Positions 35,305 to 44,852 of a stretch of DNA of 64,000 nt are shown here, one piece after another. The notes beneath the pieces are model-generated. The model made no database searches. It was not told the DNA's origin and saw nothing but the letters and a program-made list of their open reading frames with translations. Position numbers and translations under genes: made by a program. Numbering within the stretch: the stretch's first letter is position 1; each line of letters begins with the position of its first letter. This DNA is from an uncultured Helcococcus sp. Its GTDB lineage: Bacteria > Bacillota > Clostridia > Tissierellales > Peptoniphilaceae. The DNA lies in the NCBI GenBank assembly GCA_937926545.1, contig CALAZW010000066.1, positions 1 to 64,000 on the forward strand. Reading direction: 5' to 3'.

Positions 35305-36255
35305 CTACGCCAATAAATATACTGTTAAGGCAGTTAATATAATACTTACCACCATAAAAGAAGCAACTATCTTACTTTCCTTATATCCCTTTAATTCATA
35401 GTGATGGTGAATAGGTGACATAAGAAAAACTCTTTTTCCTGTCTTTTGAAAACTTATAACTTGAATTATTACTGATAGGGCTTCAACAAAATATATGCCC
35501 CCTATAATAATTAAAAATATTGATTTATTCATAAGTAAAAGGATGCTGGATACAGCTCCACCTATGGCCATAGATCCAGTGTCTCCCATGAAGATACTCG
35601 CTGGATTAGAGTTGTAAATTAAATATCCCAATAAAACTCCAGCAAATATAACTGATATATTTCCAAGACTTGTTAAATCAGTCTTATTGATAATATAAAG
35701 TCCAAAGAAAACAGGAATGGATACTGAGGTCAAAAGACCATCTAGACCATCTGTTAAGTTTACAGCATTTACTGTTCCAACCATAATAAACATTAAAATA
35801 GGAATGGCTAAAAATCCAAAATATAAAGGTTTTTCTATGAAAGGAAAGGCTTGATATTTCAAATCAAACTCTCCAAATTTACCAACTATTAGAATGATAA
35901 CCAAGGAAAGAACAAATTGTAATAAAAGCTTTTGCTTGGGTGTCAAGCCCAGGTTATGGCCTGCTGAAATTTTTTCATAGTCATCAGTGAAACCTATAAG
36001 TCCAAAACCTAAGGTTGCTCCCATGACAACTAAAGAATTAAAACTAAAGCCTTCAAATAAGGCAATTAGTAAAAGGGCTGCCAGGGTAAAGGCTAGTCCT
36101 CCCATGGTTGGAGTTCCTTCCTTGGCATAGTGTTCCTTATTTCCTTCTTCTCTTATGGGTTGTCCTATTTTTTTCTTTTTTAAGATGGGAATCAATCTTC
36201 CCGTAAATAATGCAGAAACTAATATTGCTATTATTAGCTTAAATACTATATTCAT
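35305..36255 (-). CDS. mraY: Phospho-N-acetylmuramoyl-pentapeptide transferase
   Basis: A 316-residue, roughly ten-helix membrane enzyme that makes lipid I from UDP-MurNAc-pentapeptide and undecaprenyl phosphate. T-P-T-M-G-G near residue 49, G-F-T-D-D-Y near 88, N-L-T-D-G-L-D-G-L near 165, and P-I-H-H-H-Y-E-L-K-G near 280 are MraY hallmarks. In the division cluster between the PBP and murD. Confidence 0.96.
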   Translation of the reverse strand: MNIVFKLIIAILVSALFTGRLIPILKKKKIGQPIREEGNKEHYAKEGTPTMGGLAFTLAALLLIALFEGFSFNSLVVMGATLGFGLIGFTDDYEKISAGHNLGLTPKQKLLLQFVLSLVIILIVGKFGEFDLKYQAFPFIEKPLYFGFLAIPILMFIMVGTVNAVNLTDGLDGLLTSVSIPVFFGLYIINKTDLTSLGNISVIFAGVLLGYLIYNSNPASIFMGDTGSMAIGGAVSSILLLMNKSIFLIIIGGIYFVEALSVIIQVISFQKTGKRVFLMSPIHHHYELKGYKESKIVASFMVVSIILTALTVYLLA

Positions 36256-36264
36256 TTCTTCCTC

Positions 36265-38517
36265 CTAGTCAGTTATCAAGGTGATTTTTCCATTGCTATC
36301 TAAAATTCCATTGGCCTTAGGTTTTTGATCTATAACCTTCTTGCCTTCACCCTTGATCTCATATAATATATAATTTTTTTCTAGAAGATCCTTGGCATCT
36401 TTTAATTTCAAATCAATTAGATTTGGCGCTTTAATCTTCTTTTTATTTTCTTGACTTATCTTAATAGTACTATCCTTTTCAATGTAACCATTATTTTCAG
36501 GATATTGCTTGTCTATTATATGGTATTTTCCCAACTCTCCAACAATTTCCACATCTAGAGGTTTACCCTCTAATACCTTTTCTATCTCCTCTATGGTTAG
36601 GGAGGTTAGTTTAGGAACCTTTATCAAGTTTTTAATGGTATTGTCATCTAGTTTATTTTCATTTTCATAATAGGCTATATCTCTCATAATGTTATAGGCT
36701 ACTGGACCTGCTGTATTTATCCCTTCATTTTCAACTAAGGGTTCATTAAATACTACTAGAACTGTATATCTAGGTTTTTCTATAGGATAAGTCATAAAAA
36801 TAGAAGCTACAGTTGGTGTCAGTTTATTTTTTTCTGACTTGTAAGGATTTTCTTCATTTACCTTAATGGTGGTTCCTGTTTTTATCCCCATCTTCAAGCT
36901 TTCGTCTTCTTTGGTAAACATGGTTACCTGATTAAAGGAGTTACCATAGAAATCCCTCATGGTCTTTGAGGTCTCTTCGGTTATAATCCTGGTTAACTCT
37001 TCTTTTTCCCTTTGAAAAACTATATTGTTTTCATCGTCAATAACCTTATCCACCACCATGGGTTTATAATAGATTCCTCCATTTACAGTGGCGTTTAAAG
37101 CTGATAAAAGCTGGATAGGAGTCGTACTTACAGAGTGGCCATATCCCATGGGAGCAAAGTCCACATCTGCTATTTGGGAGTCTTTAGGAAAGATTCCCTT
37201 AACTTCATTGGGTAAGTCTATACCTGTAAACTCTCCAAACTTAAAGCTTTTTCCATAGTCATGGAAGTTGTCCTTACCCACATCCTTTATTATATCCACA
37301 TAGGCCGGGTTACAAGAATTGGCAAAGGCTTCCTTCATGGACTGTTCTCCATGAGGGTCATGACTTCTCCAACACCTTATAAATACTCCTGGTGCTATTT
37401 CATACTTGCCATCACAATTATAGGTCTTGTCCAAGGTTTTCTTGTTGGTTTCCAAGGCCATGGAAGACACTATAGATTTAAATACTGAACCAGGCTCATA
37501 GAAATGTGAAACTAAAGGGTTATTCCAATTGGATACAATATAATTGGTTTTACCTTCATCTGTATATTTCTCATAAACCTTATCATCTAGAATAAACTTA
37601 GGTTTTCTAGGGTCATTGGGATCAAAGGATGGGAAACTATCCATGGCCAAAACCTTACCCGTATTAGGATCCATAACTATGGCCTCAGCCACAAGGGCTT
37701 TTTGCTCTTTAAATCCACTTAAGAGATGCTTGTGGACAATAGCTTGAATTTCTTCATCTATGGTAGTTACTATATTATTGGCCTTCTTAAATTTAATCTC
37801 ACTGGCATTGTCAAAGGGTATGTTAGTCCCCCCTATGGCCTTATAGAATTCTTGATAGCCCTTCTCACCACTTAAAAGATCATTGTAGTAGTTTTCCAAA
37901 CCATAAAGTCCCTTGTCATCTTCAACAAAACCTAAGGTTTGGGAGAAGCTTTCCTTGTTTGGATAATATCTTTCTGTATTTTTAATATATTGGATATAGC
38001 CAACATTTAGCTTGTCCAATTCCTTTTTTTGTTCATCGCTTACCCTATTGGCTATGGTTGTCTCTATTCCCTTTTCCAATTTATTTCTCAGAAAGTCCTT
38101 GTCTATATTTAAGATTCCAGATATTTTCTCTATATCCTCTTCCTTATAGACAGGCAGGGAAGCCTTCAGGTTTATTTCTTCCTTTTCCTTGGAATCCAAC
38201 TTATTATAGGACTCCTTATTGTTTTGAATTTTCTTAACTCTTATTGCTTCATCTTCAGAAACTGCCCTATATAAATAACAGGTATTGACTGTGACATTAA
38301 TAGCGAGAGGTTTACCCTTTGAGTCGTATATGGCACCTCTATTGGGAGATATAATATTTTGTCCCCTAGAGATATTTTCTCCCTTGCGCTTATAGTCATT
38401 TAAGTCGAATACCTGTAAATATAAAAGTCTTATTACGTATGCTAAAGTAATAGCAAGAATTAAGTAAATAGAAACAACAAATCTCTTATTTAATGATTTC
38501 TTCTTACTTTTTTTCAT
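36265..38517 (-). CDS. Class B penicillin-binding protein (FtsI/PBP2x type) with PASTA domains
   Basis: A 750-residue septal transpeptidase. A basic cytoplasmic start and TM (about 13-33) lead to a dimerisation domain, then the transpeptidase domain with Ser344 in G-S-V-F-K (SxxK), S-C-N near 395 (SxN) and K-T-G at 546-548. Two PASTA repeats fill about 605-750; these bind muropeptides or beta-lactams in PBP2x relatives. It partners FtsW. The next upstream gene is ftsL, 11 nt away. Confidence 0.93.
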   Translation of the reverse strand: MKKSKKKSLNKRFVVSIYLILAITLAYVIRLLYLQVFDLNDYKRKGENISRGQNIISPNRGAIYDSKGKPLAINVTVNTCYLYRAVSEDEAIRVKKIQNNKESYNKLDSKEKEEINLKASLPVYKEEDIEKISGILNIDKDFLRNKLEKGIETTIANRVSDEQKKELDKLNVGYIQYIKNTERYYPNKESFSQTLGFVEDDKGLYGLENYYNDLLSGEKGYQEFYKAIGGTNIPFDNASEIKFKKANNIVTTIDEEIQAIVHKHLLSGFKEQKALVAEAIVMDPNTGKVLAMDSFPSFDPNDPRKPKFILDDKVYEKYTDEGKTNYIVSNWNNPLVSHFYEPGSVFKSIVSSMALETNKKTLDKTYNCDGKYEIAPGVFIRCWRSHDPHGEQSMKEAFANSCNPAYVDIIKDVGKDNFHDYGKSFKFGEFTGIDLPNEVKGIFPKDSQIADVDFAPMGYGHSVSTTPIQLLSALNATVNGGIYYKPMVVDKVIDDENNIVFQREKEELTRIITEETSKTMRDFYGNSFNQVTMFTKEDESLKMGIKTGTTIKVNEENPYKSEKNKLTPTVASIFMTYPIEKPRYTVLVVFNEPLVENEGINTAGPVAYNIMRDIAYYENENKLDDNTIKNLIKVPKLTSLTIEEIEKVLEGKPLDVEIVGELGKYHIIDKQYPENNGYIEKDSTIKISQENKKKIKAPNLIDLKLKDAKDLLEKNYILYEIKGEGKKVIDQKPKANGILDSNGKITLITD

Positions 38518-38528
38518 CTTCTACTCCA

Positions 38529-39038
38529 TTAATTAAAAAATTTACTAATCAGATTCATAATAGAGTCTTTATTATTCGTTTTTTCTTCTTTTTCAACCAT
38601 CAAGTTACTATTATCTGAATCTTCCTTTAATTTTACTATATGATCATTGGTAGGATATATCATATGTAGTTTTTCCTTTGCCAGATTCTCTATCCTTGAC
38701 TTATTCAAATATGGCTCTAATTTAAACTCTAATGAATTCTTTTCTTGGGCCAAATCCTTGTTTGCAGCCTCAAGTATGATTAAATCACTATTTATTTTCA
38801 CCATATCAGTATAACCCACAACCAATAGTATTATCAATACAGCCGACAAAATAATGCTCGATGATAAAAATACAAATCTTTTCTTTGCTTGTTTTTCCCT
38901 ATGTTTTTTTAGCTTTTCTTTCTTGCTTAGATTTCTTTGTCTTTGCCTAACTGCTAGCTCTTCTGTTTTCTCAGAAAACTCACTAATATTATCCTTTTTT
39001 AGATAAGTTTCTCTCTCATATTCCCTCAAGGCTTCCAT
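38529..39038 (-). CDS. FtsL-like division protein
   Basis: A 169-residue bitopic protein: a long charged cytoplasmic N-terminus (about 1-50, ending in a Lys/Arg-rich stretch), one TM helix (about 51-73), then a coiled coil with E-N-L-A-K-E-K-L-H-M-I near 120, the FtsL/DivIC zipper pattern. Sequence identity to known FtsL is low, so the call relies on layout and on position between rsmH and the PBP gene. Confidence 0.8.
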   Translation of the reverse strand: MEALREYERETYLKKDNISEFSEKTEELAVRQRQRNLSKKEKLKKHREKQAKKRFVFLSSSIILSAVLIILLVVGYTDMVKINSDLIILEAANKDLAQEKNSLEFKLEPYLNKSRIENLAKEKLHMIYPTNDHIVKLKEDSDNSNLMVEKEEKTNNKDSIMNLISKFFN

Positions 39039-39047
39039 TTTAACTCC

Positions 39048-39980
39048 TTACAATTTTAAGCCTATTCTTAACTTGGCTGGCTTAGCTCTATTATTGACTT
39101 CCAGTTCTTCTTCACTAGCCGTAATTGGCTTTCTATTTATTATTTTTATTTCCCTTACCTTGTTGCAAACACAAACCGGAAAATCCGGAGGACATACACA
39201 GCCCTTGGCCAAGTCCTTAAATTTGTTTTTTACTATCCTATCTTCCAGTGAATGGAAGGTAATAATTGCAAGTCTCCCATTTCTATTAAGTTTGGCAACT
39301 GCAACATCTATGGTATTTTCAAGTACATCCAATTCCTTATTTACTTCAATTCTCAAGGCTTGGAAGGTTTTCTTTCCTGGGTGCTTGTTTAATCTGGCCT
39401 TTTTAGGTATGGCATTTTTTAGGATTTCAACCAAATCAAAGGTTGTTTCTATTTCCTTGTCTTGTCTTGCCTCTACTATAAATTCAGCAATTCTTTTGCC
39501 CCATTTTTCTTCTCCATAGTTCCATAAAATATATTCCAAATCCTCTTGGGAATAATTATTTACTATATATTTAGCCGTTAAATCGGAATCCAAATCCATT
39601 CTCATGTCTAAGGGAGCATCAAACCTATAGGAAAAGCCCCTAGATTCTTCGTCCAACTGGTGGCTGGACACTCCAATATCCATTAATATTCCATCGACCT
39701 TGTCCAGGCCTAGAGAATCCAATATGGAATCCAAGTGAGAATAATTACTTTTTACAAAAGTCACCTGATCTCCATAGTCAAAAAGGTTTTCTTGGGCTTC
39801 TTTTAAAGCCTCTTCATCCTGGTCTATGGCTATCAGTCTTCCACTACTATTTAATTTTTTTAAGATTTCCTTGGAATGACCTCCCCCACCGACAGTACAA
39901 TCAACATATATACCATCTGCTTTAATATTTAATCCATTTATAGTCTCTTCCAATAGTACTGGTCTATGATAACAATCCAT
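39048..39980 (-). CDS. rsmH: 16S rRNA (cytosine-1402-N4)-methyltransferase
   Basis: A 310-residue SAM methyltransferase for C1402 of 16S rRNA. It has H-R-P-V-L-L-E-E-T-I, the SAM loop V-D-C-T-V-G-G-G-G-H-S, L-M-D-I-G-V-S-S-H-Q-L-D near 110 and the late I-T-F-H-S-L-E-D-R-I-V-K segment, all typical of RsmH (MraW). Second gene of the division cluster. Confidence 0.96.
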   Translation of the reverse strand: MDCYHRPVLLEETINGLNIKADGIYVDCTVGGGGHSKEILKKLNSSGRLIAIDQDEEALKEAQENLFDYGDQVTFVKSNYSHLDSILDSLGLDKVDGILMDIGVSSHQLDEESRGFSYRFDAPLDMRMDLDSDLTAKYIVNNYSQEDLEYILWNYGEEKWGKRIAEFIVEARQDKEIETTFDLVEILKNAIPKKARLNKHPGKKTFQALRIEVNKELDVLENTIDVAVAKLNRNGRLAIITFHSLEDRIVKNKFKDLAKGCVCPPDFPVCVCNKVREIKIINRKPITASEEELEVNNRAKPAKLRIGLKL

Positions 39981-39992
39981 CTTCTCACCTAC

Positions 39993-40424
39993 TTATATAT
40001 CTAATTCTTCAAATTCATCCATTATTTCTTCATAGTTCATTTCTTCCCTGGATATGTATTGGTCCCAGACCTTCTGATCCCAAATTTCTATCCTGGTAGA
40101 TACTCCTATGATTACAACGTCCTTACTTATTTGAGCATAGGACCTTAAGTTTTGTGGTATTAGGATCCTTCCCTGCTTGTCCAGGGTCAATTCTCTAGCT
40201 GGAGCATAAAACATCCTTGAAAACTCTCTGGCCTTCTTGGAAGTAAGTCTTAAATTACGCATCTTGGCATCAAGATTCATCCACTCGTCTTCATCGTATA
40301 TAAAAAGACATGAATCCATTCCTTTAGTAATATAAAATTTTTCTCCCAGCTCTTCTCTAAATTTCGCAGGCATGATAACCCTTCCCTTAGAGTCTGTAGA
40401 GTGATTATATTCTCCAATATACAT
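39993..40424 (-). CDS. mraZ: Transcriptional regulator MraZ
   Basis: A 143-residue protein with two SpoVT/AbrB-type halves: S-K-G-R-V-I-M-P-A-K-F-R (near residue 12) and K-Q-G-R-I-L-I-P-Q-N-L-R (near 85). MraZ binds tandem boxes upstream of its own operon and alters expression of division genes. Four such boxes lie directly before this gene (40432-40471) and include its ribosome site, so autoregulation is very likely. Confidence 0.96.
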   Translation of the reverse strand: MYIGEYNHSTDSKGRVIMPAKFREELGEKFYITKGMDSCLFIYDEDEWMNLDAKMRNLRLTSKKAREFSRMFYAPARELTLDKQGRILIPQNLRSYAQISKDVVIIGVSTRIEIWDQKVWDQYISREEMNYEEIMDEFEELDI

Positions 40425-40431
40425 AGTTTTT

Positions 40432-40471
40432 TCTCCACTTTAAACCACTTTACCCCATTTACTACCACTTA
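40432..40471 (-). promoter_or_regulatory. Four tandem MraZ boxes
   Basis: On the minus strand four abutting 10-bp units follow the pattern A-A-A-G-T-G-G-N3: T-A-A-G-T-G-G-T-A-G, T-A-A-A-T-G-G-G-G-T, A-A-A-G-T-G-G-T-T-T, A-A-A-G-T-G-G-A-G-A. The exact 10-bp period puts all four on one DNA face, as known for MraZ. They span from the predicted transcription start to the Shine-Dalgarno (GGAG inside the last box). Confidence 0.9.
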
Positions 40472-40476
40472 GTTAT

Positions 40477-40505
40477 ATATTACATTACTTTGTATAGGTT
40501 TTCAA
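40477..40505 (-). promoter_or_regulatory. Promoter of the mraZ division cluster
   Basis: TTGAAA (plus 40500-40505), 17 nt, then TAATAT (40477-40482). The start of transcription would fall near 40470, inside the most upstream MraZ box. Confidence 0.8.
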
Positions 40506-40512
40506 GATGTAA

Positions 40513-40546
40513 AAGAAAAAAACCACCCAATAAAATTGAGTGGTTT
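40513..40546 (-). terminator. Terminator of the hflX-lgt operon
   Basis: AAACCACTCAAT and ATTGGGTGGTTT pair with one mismatch around three T, followed by seven T on the minus strand. It lies 13 nt after the lgt stop and next to the mraZ promoter. Confidence 0.88.
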
Positions 40547-40558
40547 ACCCGTCTTTAA

Positions 40559-41305
40559 CTATTTTTTTTCTTTTTTTGACATGATTACAAGGCCAATTAT
40601 ACCTATGATTATACCAAATAAACTGATTAATTGAGCCTGTCTTAGGCCACCTATCATTAGGCTGTCGGTCCTAAGTCCCTCTACTCCAAACCTTAAGATT
40701 CCATAAAGGATAAGGTATAGCATGGTGGTTTGACCATCCTTTTTCTGCTTATTTCTCAAGTAATAAAGAAGAAATATAAAAATAAGGAAATCTCCTATTG
40801 ATTCATAAAGGAAGGTTGGATGAACCTTTTGTCCATCAATTATCAAGGCCCAAGGAAGATCTGTAGGTCCACCATAGGCTTCATTGTTAATAAAGTTTCC
40901 CCATCTACCTATGGCTTGGGCCAAGGATAGAAATGGCATAATAACATCTGATAATTTGAAAAAATCAACCTTTCTTCTCTTTACAAAGATTAGGCCTGCT
41001 ATAACTCCAAATATTATTCCCCCATGAATAGCCAAGCCTCCTGTCCTAGGATTTATCATCTTGAAAAAATCGCCCCTAAACTGATCCCATTCAAAAACCA
41101 CATAATATAGTCTGGCTCCTATAATGGAAAACGGTAGTAGATAAAAGGCCAGATCATAAATTAAATCCCCGTCCATATTTCTTTTTTCCAACTCTTTTGA
41201 AGATAAGTTAACAGCTAAAATCATTCCTGTAACTATTAATATTGCATACCAATAGACCTCTAATTCAAATAATTTAAAGGCTACTGGGCTTCCTGTATAC
41301 TGCAT
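40559..41305 (-). CDS. lgt: Prolipoprotein diacylglyceryl transferase
   Basis: A 248-residue membrane enzyme with about seven helices that lipidates the lipobox cysteine of prolipoproteins (such as the product of 3721-5232). It has G-A-R-L-Y-Y-V-V near residue 58, H-G-G-I near 93, and the Lgt signature G-R-W-G-N-F-I-N-N-E near 133. Its start overlaps the DUF1461 gene by 25 nt. Confidence 0.96.
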   Translation of the reverse strand: MQYTGSPVAFKLFELEVYWYAILIVTGMILAVNLSSKELEKRNMDGDLIYDLAFYLLPFSIIGARLYYVVFEWDQFRGDFFKMINPRTGGLAIHGGIIFGVIAGLIFVKRRKVDFFKLSDVIMPFLSLAQAIGRWGNFINNEAYGGPTDLPWALIIDGQKVHPTFLYESIGDFLIFIFLLYYLRNKQKKDGQTTMLYLILYGILRFGVEGLRTDSLMIGGLRQAQLISLFGIIIGIIGLVIMSKKEKK

Positions 41306-41991
41306 TCAAGACACCCCTTTCTCTTGGATCTAAAATACTTTTCATTGGCAAAAATTAATCCGCAAACCAATAAAAGGCCTGCTATTGCCCTGGTAAATAT
41401 TCTTCTTGCCATTAAGATAAAAAACTCTATAGGCAAGATATTAATCATCATATCTGTTTTAGGATCCAATAACCATAGGTCATTGTCAAAAAACAGCTCA
41501 TGGAATTTAATAAAGTACTCATCAAAGTTTAAGCTTAGAAAAATACCTATGCCCACATAGACCACCACTAAAAGGGCCATTAATTTTAATGATGAATACA
41601 AAAGATCATTTAAAAAATATTTATAGTTGGCCAAGACCAATATTAGAACTATAACTGTCAGCCCAATATTTCTAACCCTTCTGGCCAATTCAAAAAGAGA
41701 AAACACATCTTCCATATGGCTGACCTCTCTTTGGTTAAAATGAGCTTCCAAATAACTATTCTCACCATATTTTAAATAGGATATAAGGTCCTTACTGATA
41801 AGGTCCAATTCCTCTTGACTCTTACCTATTTCTTCATTTATCTTGTTTTCTACCTGGAAATTTCTATAGAAAGCTTCATCTGTAGAATTCATTTCCAGGG
41901 AGAACAAGAGTATAACTAATGGAATTAGTAGTGATAATAAGAGCATGGATAAAATATAGAAAAATTTATCCATGCCTTGTCTAGTTTTCAT
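41281..41991 (-). CDS. TIGR01906/DUF1461 integral membrane protein
   Basis: A 236-residue protein with about four membrane helices (near residues 13, 120, 145 and 195) and an extracytoplasmic part between the first two. The segment F-N-Q-R-E-V-S-H-M-E-D-V (near 86) is the hallmark of the TIGR01906 family, whose function is unknown. ATG 41991 is chosen; the longer reading extends back into yebC without a ribosome site. It is between yebC (4-nt gap) and lgt. Confidence 0.85.
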   Translation of the reverse strand: MKTRQGMDKFFYILSMLLLSLLIPLVILLFSLEMNSTDEAFYRNFQVENKINEEIGKSQEELDLISKDLISYLKYGENSYLEAHFNQREVSHMEDVFSLFELARRVRNIGLTVIVLILVLANYKYFLNDLLYSSLKLMALLVVVYVGIGIFLSLNFDEYFIKFHELFFDNDLWLLDPKTDMMINILPIEFFILMARRIFTRAIAGLLLVCGLIFANEKYFRSKRKGCLECSIQEAQ

Positions 41992-41995
41992 TTTT

Positions 41996-42718
41996 TTATA
42001 TATCCCAATTGTGGTAGACATCTTGTACATCATCATTATCTTCAAGAATATCAATCATCTTTTCCATTAGTTTTATATTTTCTTCAGATTGAATTGCTTG
42101 GTAATTGTTTGGCATGTACATAATATCAGCCTCTTCAAATTTATAGTCCTTGTCAGAAAGAGCCTTTCTTACCTTGTCAAAGTTTTCTACAGAAGTGTAA
42201 ACTTCAAAAATCTCTTCTCCTGCTTGGAAATCATCCGCTCCAACTTCCAAACTATCCATCATAACTTGATCTTCGTCCAAGTCTGAACCATCTATAATTA
42301 AAACACCCTTTCTTTCAAACATAAATAAAACAGAACCTGATGTTCCTAAGTTTCCACCATACTTGTCAAAGGCATGTCTAATATCTGCAGCAGTTCTATT
42401 TCTATTATCTGTAAGACAATGAACTATAACAGCTATCCCTTCTGGACCATATCCTTCATATGTAATTTCCTCAAAGGCAGCTCCTCCAACTTCTCCAGTT
42501 CCCTTTTTAATGGCCCTGTTTATATTATCATTGGGCATATTTGCAGCCTTAGCCTTTTCTACAGCAGCATTTAGGGCTGCATTGTATTCAATATCTCCGC
42601 CACCTTCTCTGGCAGCAACCATAAGAGCTCTACCTAGTTTTGTAAAGACCTTGGCCTTCTTAGCATCTTCCTTACCTTTTTTATTCTTTATCGTACTCCA
42701 TTTATTATGTCCAGCCAT
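41996..42718 (-). CDS. YebC/PmpR-family protein (TACO1-like)
   Basis: A 240-residue YebC protein with the family start [11 protein letters not shown], A-R-E-G-G-G-D near 37, and [12 protein letters not shown] near 62. Homologues were named transcriptional regulators; recent work on the family points to translation of proline-rich stretches. In an operon with hflX and yigZ. Confidence 0.95.
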   Translation of the reverse strand: MAGHNKWSTIKNKKGKEDAKKAKVFTKLGRALMVAAREGGGDIEYNAALNAAVEKAKAANMPNDNINRAIKKGTGEVGGAAFEEITYEGYGPEGIAVIVHCLTDNRNRTAADIRHAFDKYGGNLGTSGSVLFMFERKGVLIIDGSDLDEDQVMMDSLEVGADDFQAGEEIFEVYTSVENFDKVRKALSDKDYKFEEADIMYMPNNYQAIQSEENIKLMEKMIDILEDNDDVQDVYHNWDI

Positions 42719-42720
42719 AA

Positions 42721-43377
42721 CTAACCTCCTATTATCTGTCCCTTTCTTTCTGACAACAAAACTTCATCTAAAACTTCTATTATTCCTTGTCCATTTGTAT
42801 TTTCCGTCATAGTTTCTATAAAATAATCCTTTTTCTCAAGATGAATATAGAAATAAATCTTTACCTTGTCTGTATAGTCTCTATCCAGCTCAAAAAATCC
42901 TTCATTGGCTATAAGATTATCTATCTTACCCAGTAAGGTATAGTCTATTTCCAAGGACATCTTATAGAAATTTTTCTTCCATATGATAGTCCCTGCTTCA
43001 ATAGCCTCAACGGCCGCAGCCGTATAGGCCCTAATCAAGCCTGATGCTCCAAGTTTTACACCACCAAAATACCTGGTGACCACAATGGCCACATTGGTCA
43101 GGTCTTCCTTTTTTATAACTTCTAAAATCGGTATGCCAGCTGTTCCTTGCGGCTCACCATCATCACTATACCTTTGGGTGTTTCTTCTAACTCCATTGGC
43201 ATAGGCATAGCAATTGTGAGTTGCCTGCCTATGTAGCTTATTTATCTCTTCTATAAAAGCTAGAGCATCTTCCTCTGTTTCACATTGTTTAGCATAGCCT
43301 ATAAATCTTGATTTTTTTATTTCTATTTCTTTTTCCGAATAGTCCAGTAACGTTTTATACTTATCCTTATCTATCAT
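42721..43377 (-). CDS. YigZ/IMPACT-family protein (UPF0029)
   Basis: A 218-residue protein. The N-terminal UPF0029 domain has [16 protein letters not shown] near 53, [12 protein letters not shown] near 70 and [10 protein letters not shown] near 100; a DUF1949 domain forms the C-terminus. Biochemical role unsettled (IMPACT relatives touch translation control). It overlaps hflX by 4 nt. Confidence 0.93.
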   Translation of the reverse strand: MIDKDKYKTLLDYSEKEIEIKKSRFIGYAKQCETEEDALAFIEEINKLHRQATHNCYAYANGVRRNTQRYSDDGEPQGTAGIPILEVIKKEDLTNVAIVVTRYFGGVKLGASGLIRAYTAAAVEAIEAGTIIWKKNFYKMSLEIDYTLLGKIDNLIANEGFFELDRDYTDKVKIYFYIHLEKKDYFIETMTENTNGQGIIEVLDEVLLSERKGQIIGG

Positions 43378-44636
43378 TTCTCCACCAAAAATTCCTCATA
43401 CTTATATAAATCTTCCTTGCTTATATAAGCTCTCACTTGTATACCATCGTTCAAATATTCTTTTTCCAAGTCTTCAAAATTTTCCATGTTCTTTTCGAAA
43501 TATCCTATATCGCTATACTTAATCATTATATTATAGTAATCATAATTTGAAAATATTAGGCTTTGAATTTTTTCAGCCAATCTTATTATATCACTTTTTT
43601 TCAGTGCTGAAATTCTTATAACTTCCTTGTCCTTATCATTAAAGAAAATATCTATGCCCTTGTCCACCTTGTTAAAACAATAAAGGACCTTCTTTTGATC
43701 AATATCTAAATCCTTTAAAACGTCCATGGTGGCTTCTAATTGTAGATTGTAATCTATATTACTTGAATCTATAACTATAATAATCAAATCAGAAATTTCT
43801 ATCTCTTCCAAGGTGCTCTTGAAAGACTCTATTAGCTTTGTAGGTAGATCACTTACAAAACCAACTGTATCTGAAACTATAATTTCCTTATTATTGTCTA
43901 AGACCAAACTTCTAGCACTGGTATCCAAGGTTGCAAACAACATATCATCTGAGTAAACAGCCTTGTCCTTCATGCCATATTCTTCCAGCAATTGATTTAA
44001 AATCGTTGATTTCCCAGCATTGGAATAACCTATTAGAGATACTATAGGTATATTGGCATTTAACCTTTTTTTAGACTTTATCTTTCTCTTGCTTTTTTCA
44101 TTTTCCAACTTGTCCTTTATGGATTTTATCTCCCCTTGGACTGACCTTCTATCTATTTCTAATTTTTGTTCTCCTGGTCCCCTGGTTCCTATACCGGCTC
44201 CTTCTCTAGATAGGTAGTTTCTATAGCCAACCAACCTGGGCAGCCTATATTCCAATTGGGCCAACTTTACCTGGAGCTTGGCCTCCTTGGTTCTTGCCCT
44301 TTGGGCAAATATATCTAGAATAAGGCCTGTCCTATCAACTATTTTTTTATCAACCACATCTTCCAGGTTTTTCATTTGGGAACCTGTAAGCTCATTATTA
44401 AAAATAACAGTTTCTACTTCCAAGCTTTCAGCCAGTTCTTTTATCTCTTCAGCCTTGCCCTTGCCCACATAGTAGGTAGCATTTACCCTATTGGCATTTT
44501 GAATTACCCTTGCTTCAACCTGACCTCCACTTGACCTTACTAACTCTTCCAGTTCATCCAGCTTGTCTTCGACAACCTCTTCACTATCATTTCTATTTAG
44601 ATGAACTATTATTACCTTCTCTTTTATATCAGTCAT
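43374..44636 (-). CDS. hflX: GTPase HflX
   Basis: A 420-residue ribosome-binding GTPase that can split stalled ribosomes. The HflX N-domain is followed by a coiled coil with G-A-G-I-G-T-R-G-P-G-E (about 150-160), then the G domain: P-loop G-Y-S-N-A-G-K-S-T near 205, D-T-V-G-F near 255 and N-K-V-D near 320. First gene of the hflX-yigZ-yebC-DUF1461-lgt operon. Confidence 0.95.
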   Translation of the reverse strand: MTDIKEKVIIVHLNRNDSEEVVEDKLDELEELVRSSGGQVEARVIQNANRVNATYYVGKGKAEEIKELAESLEVETVIFNNELTGSQMKNLEDVVDKKIVDRTGLILDIFAQRARTKEAKLQVKLAQLEYRLPRLVGYRNYLSREGAGIGTRGPGEQKLEIDRRSVQGEIKSIKDKLENEKSKRKIKSKKRLNANIPIVSLIGYSNAGKSTILNQLLEEYGMKDKAVYSDDMLFATLDTSARSLVLDNNKEIIVSDTVGFVSDLPTKLIESFKSTLEEIEISDLIIIVIDSSNIDYNLQLEATMDVLKDLDIDQKKVLYCFNKVDKGIDIFFNDKDKEVIRISALKKSDIIRLAEKIQSLIFSNYDYYNIMIKYSDIGYFEKNMENFEDLEKEYLNDGIQVRAYISKEDLYKYEEFLVEK

Positions 44637-44666
44637 ATTATCACCAACTTTCCTTTGACTACTACC

Positions 44667-44695
44667 ATTATAACAAAATTCATTAATATTGATAA
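44667..44695 (-). promoter_or_regulatory. hflX promoter
   Basis: TTATCA (plus 44690-44695), 17 nt, then TATAAT (44667-44672) with an extended TGT. The transcript would start about 25-30 nt before the ATG. Confidence 0.6.
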
Positions 44696-44807
44696 CAATT
44701 CCATTCTATACTATAATAATTGAGTTATTATGTGAATATTACTTAAATGGGTAACTATATAAAAGTATCTTACATAAAAGTCACATATAGTTAATATAAA
44801 TTTTGTA

Positions 44808-44816
44808 TGTTATAAT
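44808..44816 (+). promoter_or_regulatory. Extended -10 element of the class A PBP gene
   Basis: TGTTATAAT about 36 nt before the ATG. The -35 match is weak. The rest of the 216-nt hflX-PBP gap is AT-rich with no operator I can name. Confidence 0.6.
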
Positions 44817-44852
44817 TATTTTAATTAAACCTATTACATTTAGGAGGAAAAA

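Noticed and set aside
39073..39519. A 148-codon plus-strand open frame
   Set aside because: Antisense to rsmH, whose motifs are all intact; no start signals.
41992..42054. N-terminal extension of the DUF1461 protein into yebC
   Set aside because: It reads through yebC codons in another frame without a ribosome site; ATG 41991 gives the usual basic-then-hydrophobic start.
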